The notes beneath the pieces are model-generated. The model searched no databases and was not told the origin of the DNA. It worked only from the letters and a program-made list of their open reading frames with translations. From the NCBI GenBank assembly GCA_013816725.1, contig JACDEA010000034.1:1-11482 (forward strand): DNA of 11,482 nt, given 5' to 3'. The position numbers and the translations under genes were made by a program. Of the stretch, positions 1 to 7,579 are shown one piece after another (position 1 is the first letter of the stretch; each line of letters opens with the position of its first letter). The stretch is from Actinomycetota bacterium (GTDB lineage: Bacteria; Actinomycetota; Acidimicrobiia; Acidimicrobiales; JACDEA01).

Positions 1-979
1 CGTTGATGCGGCCCTTGCATCCGGACCCGCACCCCACGGGGTCGACCGTGGCCAGCAGCTTGTTGATGGCGTCGATGTTCGACATTCCTTTGGCCAGCAG
101 ATCGGCGATCGCACCGGTGACGGCCGGCGCGGCCATGGACGTGCCCTCGAGGTACGCGTACGGCGCGTTGCCCGGCGGCGTTTTCGATCGGGCGTAGGTC
201 GACAGCACGCACGGGTTCTGCCCTGCACCGACGTCGCAGCCGCCGTGGCTGTTGCCGCCCGGCGCGGCGACGCCCCAGCGCGCGTTGGTCGGCGCGCAGG
301 CGTCGTCGGCCCGCTCATCGTTGAAGCCGGTGGCGGTGACGACCACGGCGTTGGTGTTCGACCACTCGCCGCAGGTCGGCTGACCGTTGCCGGCGGCGAC
401 GACGGGGATCACGCCGGCGCCCCACACCTGGTTGGCGACGTCCTTCATCTGGCTGTTGGTGATGAGCAGGCCGGTGCCGTACAACCCGCCGTCGCCCAGG
501 CTGAAGTTGATGACCTTGGCACCGTGGTCGATGGCCCAGCGAGCCCCGGCGAGGACCTCGGGGTAGTCGGTGCTCCCGCTGTCGTCGAACACGCGGGCGA
601 ATACGAGCTGGGCCGACGGCGCCACCCCCGCCACACCTTCACCGTTGTCCTTGGTGGCGGCGATGATCCCGCCCACGTGGGTGCCGTGGCCGACCACGTC
701 GTCGGCCGAGCCCGTGCATTCCGACGCATTCCCACCGCTGGCGTTCTGGCAGCCCGCGCTGGCCACGACGTGGCCGCTGATGTCGGGGTGACCGGCGTCG
801 ATTCCGGTGTCGACAACGCCGACCCGGATCGCGCCGGTGGACGTCCCCCACGCGTCGGGGACGTTGGCCCTGGCCAGGTTCCACTGCTCGTTGAAGTACG
901 AGTCGTTGGACGCGTGCGCCTCGGGGGCGAGAGCAAAGACGCCCACCAGCGCGGCGAGCAAGAGGGTGAGGCGGCGCAT
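1..979 (-). CDS. Secreted S8 family serine peptidase (subtilisin/thermitase-like), N-terminal part
   Basis: This is a secreted subtilisin-type endopeptidase, cut at the left window edge after residue 326. The ATG at 979 opens a clean signal peptide: MRR, a hydrophobic core at residues 4-18, and a likely cleavage site after AHA (residue 23). The mature part begins SNDSYFNEQWNL, which resembles the N-terminus of thermitase-like enzymes; I see no inhibitor-I9 propeptide. The catalytic triad is complete: Asp57 in VVDTGID, His98 in GHGTHVGG and Ser281 in GTSMAAPA. The oxyanion-hole Asn198 is in AAGN. At least eight cysteines in the mature part (for example 77, 88, 203, 228, 248, 257, 317, 321) suggest disulfide bonds, as expected outside the cell. 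The gene diverges from osmC across 108 bp, and no strong ribosome binding site precedes the start. The natural substrate and any C-terminal domain cannot be told from this part. Confidence 0.93.
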   Translation of the reverse strand, partial: MRRLTLLLAALVGVFALAPEAHASNDSYFNEQWNLARANVPDAWGTSTGAIRVGVVDTGIDAGHPDISGHVVASAGCQNASGGNASECTGSADDVVGHGTHVGGIIAATKDNGEGVAGVAPSAQLVFARVFDDSGSTDYPEVLAGARWAIDHGAKVINFSLGDGGLYGTGLLITNSQMKDVANQVWGAGVIPVVAAGNGQPTCGEWSNTNAVVVTATGFNDERADDACAPTNARWGVAAPGGNSHGGCDVGAGQNPCVLSTYARSKTPPGNAPYAYLEGTSMAAPAVTGAIADLLAKGMSNIDAINKLLATVDPVGCGSGCKGRIN

Positions 980-1076
980 CGGACAATGGTGCCATGCGCG
1001 TGGACCCGTCCGGTCATCACCCCCGGGTACTGTCGCGGGCAAAATCCGGCCAAAGTGATCCAGCTCCGGACAACCG

Positions 1077-1082
1077 AGGAGG
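1077..1082 (+). promoter_or_regulatory. Ribosome binding site deciding the osmC start
   Basis: AGGAGG lies 5 nt before the ATG at 1088. It fixes the osmC start against a much longer open frame that runs in phase from 245. The extra upstream part of that frame is antisense to the S8 peptidase and resembles no protein family. Confidence 0.85.
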
Positions 1083-1087
1083 AACAC

Positions 1088-1516
1088 ATGCCCGTTCGTA
1101 CCGCCGAAGCGCAGTGGGAAGGCACGCTGCAAGACGGCAAGGGGCACATGCGGTTCGGCAGTGGAGCGTTCGAGGGTCAGTACTCGTTCAGCTCGCGGTT
1201 CGAAGAGGGCAACGGCACCAACCCCGAGGAGCTACTCGCCGCCGCCCACGCCGGGTGTTTTTCAATGGCGCTGTCGGGCGCGCTGGGCCGCAACGAAACC
1301 CCGCCGACGCGGGTCTCGACGACCGCCGACGTGCACCTCAGCAAGACCGACGCCGGGTTCCGCATCCAGCGCATCGACCTGCACACCGAAGCTGAAGTTC
1401 CTGGCATCGACGACGCCACATTTCAGGAGATCGCCGAGTCCACCAAGTCGGGCTGCCCGGTTTCGGTGCTGCTGGCCGCGGCCGAGATACGCCTCGACGC
1501 CAAGCTGATCGGCTAG
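1088..1516 (+). CDS. osmC: OsmC family peroxiredoxin (organic hydroperoxide reductase)
   Basis: This 142-residue protein is a close match to classical OsmC, a cytoplasmic homodimeric thiol peroxidase that reduces organic hydroperoxides. The N-terminal beta hairpin (AQWEGTLQDGKG), the TNPEELLAAAHAGCFSMALS helix and the KSGCPVSVLL helix are all present. They carry the peroxidatic Cys57 and the resolving Cys123, and the VPGID segment before the last helix is also typical. The length equals the family norm of about 140 residues. The start is set by an AGGAGG box 5 nt upstream. A weak TACTGT hexamer at 1028-1033 could be a -10 element, but no matching -35 is evident. The last four bases overlap the end of the convergent dapE. 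In E. coli this family responds to osmotic and stationary-phase stress; nothing visible here shows how it is controlled. Confidence 0.95.
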   Translation: MPVRTAEAQWEGTLQDGKGHMRFGSGAFEGQYSFSSRFEEGNGTNPEELLAAAHAGCFSMALSGALGRNETPPTRVSTTADVHLSKTDAGFRIQRIDLHTEAEVPGIDDATFQEIAESTKSGCPVSVLLAAAEIRLDAKLIG

Positions 1517-2586
1517 GCCGCTCCGGTCGTCAGCAGGCCCTCGAGCGCGGCGTGAACGCGCTCGATCTCTTGCCGTTGCACGTGCTCGTTGGCGCTGTGG
1601 GCGACGTTGGGGTCGCCGGGGCCGAAGTTGGTGGCCGGCGTGCCCCGGTTGGCGAAGAACGACACGTCGGTCCAGCCCAGCTTGGCCATCGGCGGTGCGT
1701 CGACCCGCGCCACCAGGTCGGCGAGCAGCGGGTGATCGAGCGCCGGCGGCGCCGGGGCGGCCGCGTCCCGCAACTCGACCGCGTCGTTCGGCCCCAACGC
1801 GTCGGCCACCACCGAACGGACGTGCTCGAACGCTTCGTCGGTCGTGCGATCGGGCGCGTAGCGGTGGTTGATCGTCACCACCGCCCGATCGGGGACGACG
1901 TTGCCGGCCACGCCGCCCTCGACGTGCACCGCCTGGAGTGCCTCGCGGAATTCGCACCCGTTGAGGACGGGCCGGCGCTCTTTGTAGGCGGCTACCCGCT
2001 CCAGGACGCCCGCCAGACGGTGGATGGCGTTGGTGCCCATCCACGGCCGAGCGGTGTGGGCCCGCTCGCCCGTCATCGTCACCGCCACGCGCATGGCGCC
2101 CTGGCAACCGGCTTCGATGCGGGCGCTCGTGGGCTCGGCCAGTACCGCGGCGTCACCGGCCAGCAACTCGGGGCGGGCCTTCTCCACCTTCAGCAGCCCG
2201 CTGTGTTGCGACGCCACCTCTTCGCACTCGTAGAAGATGTAGGTGACGTCGACCAGCGGTGCGTCGACGGTGCGGGCCAGCTCGAGTAGGACGGTGACCC
2301 CGCTCTTCATGTCGGCCGATCCCAGACCCCACAGCACGTCGCCGTCGATGCGGGCCCGGTCGTTGTTGTTGGCCGGCACGGTGTCGGTGTGACCGGCCAG
2401 GATGATCCGCCGGTCGCGCCCGAACGTCGTGCGGGCAACGAGTGTGTGGTCGACGCGATCGAGCGTCAGCCACGGCACCGCTCGCAACTCGCTCTCGATG
2501 AAGTCGGTGATGGCCGCTTCGTCGTGGCTGACCGAGGGGATGTCGACGAGCTGCGCGCATCGCGCGAGCAGGTCGGTCGTGGTCAC
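1513..2586 (-). CDS. dapE: Succinyl-diaminopimelate desuccinylase
   Basis: This M20 family di-zinc amidohydrolase of 357 residues hydrolyses N-succinyl-LL-2,6-diaminopimelate to LL-diaminopimelate and succinate in the cytoplasm. The metal and catalytic residues line up with DapE: His66 and Asp68 in AGHTDTVP, bridging Asp92 in GSADMKSG, Glu122 (general base) and Glu123 in YECEEV, Glu151 in AEPT, and His330 in AHSANEH. The lid/dimerisation domain lies roughly between residues 165 and 275. The start is the GTG at 2586, which overlaps the dapD stop in a GTGA tetranucleotide, so translation is probably coupled. Upstream in-frame codons lie inside dapD and are not used. Within the M20 family, ArgE-like enzymes are an alternative, but the direct pairing with dapD makes DapE the strong choice. 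The stop codon overlaps that of osmC in the shared tetranucleotide CTAG. Confidence 0.95.
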   Translation of the reverse strand: MTTTDLLARCAQLVDIPSVSHDEAAITDFIESELRAVPWLTLDRVDHTLVARTTFGRDRRIILAGHTDTVPANNNDRARIDGDVLWGLGSADMKSGVTVLLELARTVDAPLVDVTYIFYECEEVASQHSGLLKVEKARPELLAGDAAVLAEPTSARIEAGCQGAMRVAVTMTGERAHTARPWMGTNAIHRLAGVLERVAAYKERRPVLNGCEFREALQAVHVEGGVAGNVVPDRAVVTINHRYAPDRTTDEAFEHVRSVVADALGPNDAVELRDAAAPAPPALDHPLLADLVARVDAPPMAKLGWTDVSFFANRGTPATNFGPGDPNVAHSANEHVQRQEIERVHAALEGLLTTGAA

Positions 2587-3395
2587 GTGGCGATGTCCTG
2601 CTCGCGCAGGATGTCGTTCAGGTGAGAACGCTCGCCAGGCTCGAGGCGCTGGCGGATGAGGATGCAGGGCGTGCCGAATTCGCCGCCGGCGAACTTCTTC
2701 TGGATCCACGACTGCACCGCGACGCAGTACGGCGGGACGACCCCGCGCTCCAGCTCCTCGCCGGTCTCTCCGTCGAATACCGGGATCGTCGGCGTGAGGA
2801 TCGTGCCGGCACCCAACACCGCGCCCTCGCGCACACGGGCGCCGTTGACCACCATGCAGCGGCTCCCGATGAGGCAGTTGTCCTCCACGATCACCGGCGC
2901 GGCTTGCGGCGGCTCCAGCACGCCGCCGATACCCACACCACCGCTGAGGTGGACGTTGGCGCCGATCTGCGCGCAGGATCCCACCGTCGCCCACGTGTCG
3001 ACCATGGTGTTGGCCCCTACCCGCGCGCCGATGTTGACGTAGCTCGGCATCAAGATCACGCCGGGTTCGAGGAAGGACCCCCACCTGGCCGACGCTCCCG
3101 GCACAACACGCACGCCGGCCGCCGCATACCCCGTTTTCAGGGGGATTTTGTCGGCGTACTCGAAGGGCCCTACTTCAATCGTTTCCATCGCCGAGAGCTT
3201 GAACAGGAGCAGGATCGCCTGCTTGAGCCAGGTTTGGACGACGGGTGTGCCGTCGAAGACCTCGGCCACGCGCGCTGCTCCGGTGTCGAGGAGGTCGATT
3301 GCTTCGTGCACGACCGCGGTCGCCGCGGTGTCACCGGCGACGACTGCGTCGCGGTTCTCCCACAGCTCTTCGATACGCATTTGCAGATCGGGCAC
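2583..3395 (-). CDS. dapD: Tetrahydrodipicolinate N-succinyltransferase (E. coli-type DapD)
   Basis: This enzyme transfers succinyl from succinyl-CoA to tetrahydrodipicolinate, the entry step of the succinylase branch of diaminopimelate synthesis. The 270-residue protein follows the E. coli enzyme along its length: a helical N-terminal domain (to about residue 95), then a left-handed beta-helix of hexapeptide repeats with MPSYVNIGA, TMVDTWATVGSCAQIG (Asp133, equivalent to the catalytic E. coli Asp141) and NVHLSGGVGIGGVLEP. It does not resemble the longer mycobacterial DapD, which lacks these blocks. I chose the GTG at 3395 because VPDLQMRIEELWENR then aligns from residue 1 with the E. coli N-terminus; an ATG at 3380 giving 265 residues is possible. 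Neither start has a Shine-Dalgarno sequence, which suggests a leaderless message. dapE follows with a 4-nt overlap. Confidence 0.95.
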   Translation of the reverse strand: MPDLQMRIEELWENRDAVVAGDTAATAVVHEAIDLLDTGAARVAEVFDGTPVVQTWLKQAILLLFKLSAMETIEVGPFEYADKIPLKTGYAAAGVRVVPGASARWGSFLEPGVILMPSYVNIGARVGANTMVDTWATVGSCAQIGANVHLSGGVGIGGVLEPPQAAPVIVEDNCLIGSRCMVVNGARVREGAVLGAGTILTPTIPVFDGETGEELERGVVPPYCVAVQSWIQKKFAGGEFGTPCILIRQRLEPGERSHLNDILREQDIAT

Positions 3396-3419
3396 GGCGG
3401 TAGACCGTAGCGTGGCGCC
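3396..3419. promoter_or_regulatory. 24-bp divergent intergenic region with overlapping candidate -10 elements
   Basis: Only 24 bp separate the dapD GTG (3395, minus) from the methyltransferase ATG (3420, plus). On the plus strand TAGCGT (3408-3413) ends 6 nt before the ATG, the spacing expected of a -10 element for a leaderless transcript. On the minus strand TACGGT (3409-3404) ends 8 nt before the dapD GTG. The two hexamers overlap by 2 bp. Neither gene has a Shine-Dalgarno sequence. The short gap and motif positions are observed; promoter activity and leaderless translation are inferred. Confidence 0.45.
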
Positions 3420-4046
3420 ATGATCCGCTGGCTCGACCAGGTCGTCTCGGCGCCGGCCGACCAGCCGCTGCCGCTGGAGATCAAGGAGGCGATGCAGCGG
3501 GTGACGCGCCAGACCGCGTTTGACCCCTCCACGTGGACGCCGGAGCGGGCCGCCAAGGTCGCCGCGCTGTTCGACGGCATGGCCGCCGAGTGGAACGAAC
3601 GCCAGACCGGCATCAGCCGGTACGACGCGCTGGTCGACGCGCTCGAACGGGGCGACGTCGGCACTGGCACGTGCGTCGAGATCGGCTCGGGCTCGGGCCT
3701 GGCCACTCCGCTGCTGGTACAGCACTTCGGAACCGTCGTCGGGCTCGACCTTTCCGCGGCCATGATCGTCCAGGGGTCGGGCCGGCGTGTGCAGGGCGAC
3801 GCCAATCACCTGCCGTTCGCGACGGGCACGTTCGACGCCGCCGTCCTCGTCAACGCGCTGTTGTTCCCCCGCGAGGTCGACCGCGTCGTCGCGCCCGACG
3901 GCGTGGTGCTGTGGGTCAACACCCGCGGCGATGACACGCCGATCCACCTGCCACCGGAGGACGTGGCCGAGGCATTGCCGGGCGAGTGGTCGGGCGCCGC
4001 CGCTGCCGCCGGGCTCGGGATCTGGGCCGTCCTGCGTCGGCGCTGA
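3420..4046 (+). CDS. Class I SAM-dependent methyltransferase, substrate unknown
   Basis: This is a 208-residue protein with a Methyltransf_11-like Rossmann core. Motif I, VEIGSGSGLAT, is at residues 86-96 and binds the methionine part of S-adenosylmethionine. The acidic end of strand 2 is Asp110 in VGLDLSAAM. The adenine-contacting segment GDANHLPF is at 126-133, followed by a motif IV-like strand, DAAVLVNALLF. The first 80 residues are largely helical and probably form a substrate cap. The C-terminus is short for the family: the last core strands appear compressed into AGLGIWAVLRRR. The next gene starts on the last base of this stop codon (TGATG), so the two are probably co-translated. The substrate cannot be named; position next to dapD does not by itself link it to lysine synthesis. 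Confidence 0.88.
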   Translation: MIRWLDQVVSAPADQPLPLEIKEAMQRVTRQTAFDPSTWTPERAAKVAALFDGMAAEWNERQTGISRYDALVDALERGDVGTGTCVEIGSGSGLATPLLVQHFGTVVGLDLSAAMIVQGSGRRVQGDANHLPFATGTFDAAVLVNALLFPREVDRVVAPDGVVLWVNTRGDDTPIHLPPEDVAEALPGEWSGAAAAAGLGIWAVLRRR

Positions 4047-4495
4047 TGCGGCCGTTCGACTTCGACCGCTCGTGGCATTTCGACGTCGCGCCAACCGATT
4101 TCTGGGACGTCCTCGAGCGCACCGCCGACTACCCGCGCTGGTGGCGTTGGTTACGCGAATTCGACGGCGGCGGCCTCGAGGAAGGCACCTCGGCGCGCTG
4201 CGTCGTGCGCGGGCCGTTTCCCTACTCGCTCAAGTTCACGGTGAACGTCGTCGAGATGGAGCGCGGCCGCCTGGTCCGTACCCACGTGACCGGCGATCTG
4301 GTTGGACCGGCCCGCCTCGAAGTCGCGCCACACGGCGACGGGTGCACCGCCCGACTCGCCTGGCAACTCGAGTTGTGTTCGCCTGGGTTGCGCGACCTGG
4401 CCCGGTGGGGTCGTCCGTTGATGGAGTGGGGCCACGGCTGGGTCGTCGACAACGGCGTACGCCAGTTCCGGCGCCGCGCTCTTGCGTTCCCTTGA
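4046..4495 (+). CDS. SRPBCC (START/polyketide cyclase-like) family protein
   Basis: This 149-residue protein looks like a single SRPBCC helix-grip domain, a fold that encloses a deep hydrophobic ligand pocket. Features that support the call are the opening strand SWHFDVAPTDFWDVLERT, the motif DYPRWWRWLREFDG around residues 29-42 (family members often have YPxWWP here), a run of beta strands, and a long amphipathic C-terminal helix ending in VVDNGVRQFRRRAL. There is no signal peptide or membrane segment. The ATG at 4046 shares one base with the methyltransferase stop. The pair may act on the same small hydrophobic compound, as methyltransferase plus cyclase/aromatase-like pairs do in some secondary pathways, but that is a guess. 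Family assignment rests on fold-level resemblance only. Confidence 0.8.
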   Translation: MRPFDFDRSWHFDVAPTDFWDVLERTADYPRWWRWLREFDGGGLEEGTSARCVVRGPFPYSLKFTVNVVEMERGRLVRTHVTGDLVGPARLEVAPHGDGCTARLAWQLELCSPGLRDLARWGRPLMEWGHGWVVDNGVRQFRRRALAFP

Positions 4496-4497
4496 CG

Positions 4498-4546
4498 CTT
4501 CCGCGCGGATTTTGGTGCGTCTGGCGTGCCTAAATCCGCGCGGAAG
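4498..4546. repeat. Perfect 15-bp inverted repeat between convergent genes, possible bidirectional terminator
   Basis: The arms CTTCCGCGCGGATTT (4498-4512) and AAATCCGCGCGGAAG (4532-4546) are exact reverse complements around a 19-nt loop. Each arm holds the 10-bp palindrome TCCGCGCGGA (4500-4509 and 4535-4544). The repeat fills most of the 62-bp gap between the SRPBCC gene and the convergent dapC, where a bidirectional terminator would be expected. No T-run follows the stem on either strand, so it is not a classic intrinsic terminator. A dispersed repeat or a protein-binding site remains possible. Confidence 0.8.
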
Positions 4547-4557
4547 GTGAGCGGGCC

Positions 4558-5633
4558 CTAGCGCGCCAGACGCTCGGCGACCAGTTCGAGGCGCTCCATC
4601 GGTTGCACCACCGCGACGCGCACCCACCCGGCGCCGGATTGCCCGTACAAGTCGCCCGGGCTCACTAGCGCGCCGCCGCGCGCGGCCAGGTCCTCGGTGA
4701 ACGCCCACGCGTCGCCGCCCGCGATCGGCGCCCACAGGTAGAACCCACCGTCGGGCATCGGCGCGTCGACGATCGTGCGGAAGAACTCGAGACGCCGGCG
4801 GTAGCGCTCGCGCTGCTCGTCGACATGGGAGTCGTCGCCCAACGCGGCGACCGCAGCGGCCTGCACCGGCCCGGGCACCAGGAGGCCGACGTGCTTGCGG
4901 ACCTCGGAGAGGTAGTGCACGAGGTCGCCGTCGCCGGCATAGAACCCGGCCCGCAGCCCGGCCAGATTCGATCGCTTCGACAGCGAGTGCACCGCCACCA
5001 CGCCGTCGCTGCCGTGCTCGAGGATCGACCGCCCCCGGCCGTTCCAGGTGAACTCCACGTAGCACTCGTCGCTGAATACCGGCACGCCGTGGGCGCGACC
5101 CCACGCCGCCGCCGCACCCAGGTCGACCACCTCGCCGGTGGGGTTGGCCGGGGAGTTGACCCAGAGCAGGAGGGCGCGGGCGGCGTCCTCGGGTGACACC
5201 GCGTCGAGGGCGTCGACGGCGACGGCCCGGCACCCAGCGAGGACGGCGCCCATCTCGTAGGTCGGATAGGCGATCGACGGGTACAGGACCGTGTCCTTGT
5301 CGGGGCTCCGCAGCCTGAGCCATTGGGGCAGCGTGCCCACGAACTCCTTGGTACCGACGCAGGCGGCGACCTGCGCGCCGGCGTCGAGGTCGGCCCCGAA
5401 GCGACGGGCGATCCAGTTGGCGGCGGCCTCGCGGTACGCCGGGCTGCCCACCGAAGCCGGGTAGCCCCGCTCGGCATCCGAGTTGGCCAGCGCGTCGAGG
5501 GCGACCTGCGGCGGTGCGTCACACGGCGTCCCGATCGACAAGTCGACGACGCCGCCGTCGTGGGCTTCGGCCTTGGCCTTGGCCCCGGCCAACCGCTCGT
5601 ACGGATAGGGCGGCGGCTCGAACCCGACGGTGG

Positions 5634-5637
<4 letters not shown>
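4558..5637 (-). CDS. dapC: N-succinyldiaminopimelate aminotransferase (actinobacterial DapC type)
   Basis: This fold-type I PLP aminotransferase of 359 residues probably converts N-succinyl-2-amino-6-ketopimelate and glutamate to N-succinyl-LL-diaminopimelate, the step between DapD and DapE. The N-terminus YPYERLAGAKAKAEAH followed by VDLSIGTP is typical of actinobacterial DapC. Cofactor residues are visible: Asn165 in NSPANPTG, Asp190 with Tyr193 in SDECYVEF, and the Schiff-base Lys221 in HSLSKRSNLAGLRAGF. A C-terminal Arg in WVRVAVV is the likely substrate-carboxylate ligand. The start is the GTG at 5637, overlapping the hflX stop by 4 nt (GTGA). It is the last gene of the minus-strand block. 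Other class I aminotransferases have the same motifs; the presence of dapD, dapE and dapF nearby favours DapC. Confidence 0.88.
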
Positions 5638-6910
<1,273 letters not shown>

Positions 6911-6920
<10 letters not shown>

Positions 6921-7579
6921 GACGTGACCTTCACCGTGTAGGTGCGGGCGGCCAGGTCGACCGCGGCGACACCACCAGGCTGGTACACGGTGACGGCGTC
7001 GCCGACCCAGCCCCAGTTGCGGGCGGCGGCGGCCGACGCGTAGGCGCCGGTTCCGCACGCCTGGGTGACCCCGACGCCCCGTTCGTGGACCACCATGTCG
7101 ATGGCGTCGTCGCCGCGCCGGGCGATCACCTCGACGTTCATGTCGGGATGGTCGCGGCCCAGCGCGCCGACGTCGCCGGCCGGGAAGACGAGGTGCGGGT
7201 TCCCGACGTCGACGAACACGGCACCGTCGTCGCCGTCCTTGATGACCGCTTCGCCCATGTCGACGGTGACCGCGTCGCCGATCCGAACGCGACGGCGCCC
7301 GGCGTCGGTGTCGATGACGACGTCGGGCCCCGTCACCGCGCCGCTGTCCACCGCGGCCTGACCCAGGCACGCGAGCCCGTTGCCACTCACCTCGGCCCGG
7401 CTGCCGTCGGCGTTGCGCAGGATCATCGTGAGGTCGGCGCCGTCGCCGCCGGGCGATGCGCTGATCACGCCGTCGATCCGGCGCGCCACGCACAGCCGGC
7501 GCGCCTCGTCCTCATCGACGGGCGCGTCGAACACGATCGCGAACGCGTTACCTAGCCCCGCGTAGACAGATTCCGGCAT
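6911..7579 (-). CDS. dapF: Diaminopimelate epimerase, short and with Ser at the first catalytic Cys
   Basis: DapF normally interconverts LL- and meso-diaminopimelate with two cysteines acting as base and acid. Here the second is clear (Cys175 in QACGTGA), with GNPH (His129) and HERG (Glu166, Arg167) also in place. The first catalytic position is serine: the usual NADGS-AEMCGNG block reads NADGSRAEVSGNG, with Ser65 encoded by AGT at 7387-7385. The opening GLGNDF reads GLGNAF, and the loop near residue 35 lacks the usual GADG. At 222 residues it is clearly shorter than typical DapF (about 270). The start is the ATG at 7579, placed so that GLGN falls near residue 8 as usual; it overlaps miaA by 28 nt. 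Family and context are firm, but normal epimerase activity is uncertain. Confidence 0.88.

Noticed and set aside
245..1087. An in-frame N-terminal extension of osmC by about 280 codons
   Set aside because: The extension is antisense to the S8 peptidase and resembles nothing. A strong AGGAGG box 5 nt before the ATG at 1088 and the normal OsmC length fix the start.
3396..4094. An in-frame extension of the dapD frame beyond 3395
   Set aside because: It runs antisense through the methyltransferase, which has clear SAM-binding motifs, and DapD aligns with the E. coli protein from the GTG at 3395.
4498..4546. A classic rho-independent terminator
   Set aside because: The stem is perfect, but neither strand has a T-run after it, so I list it as an inverted repeat with possible terminator function only.
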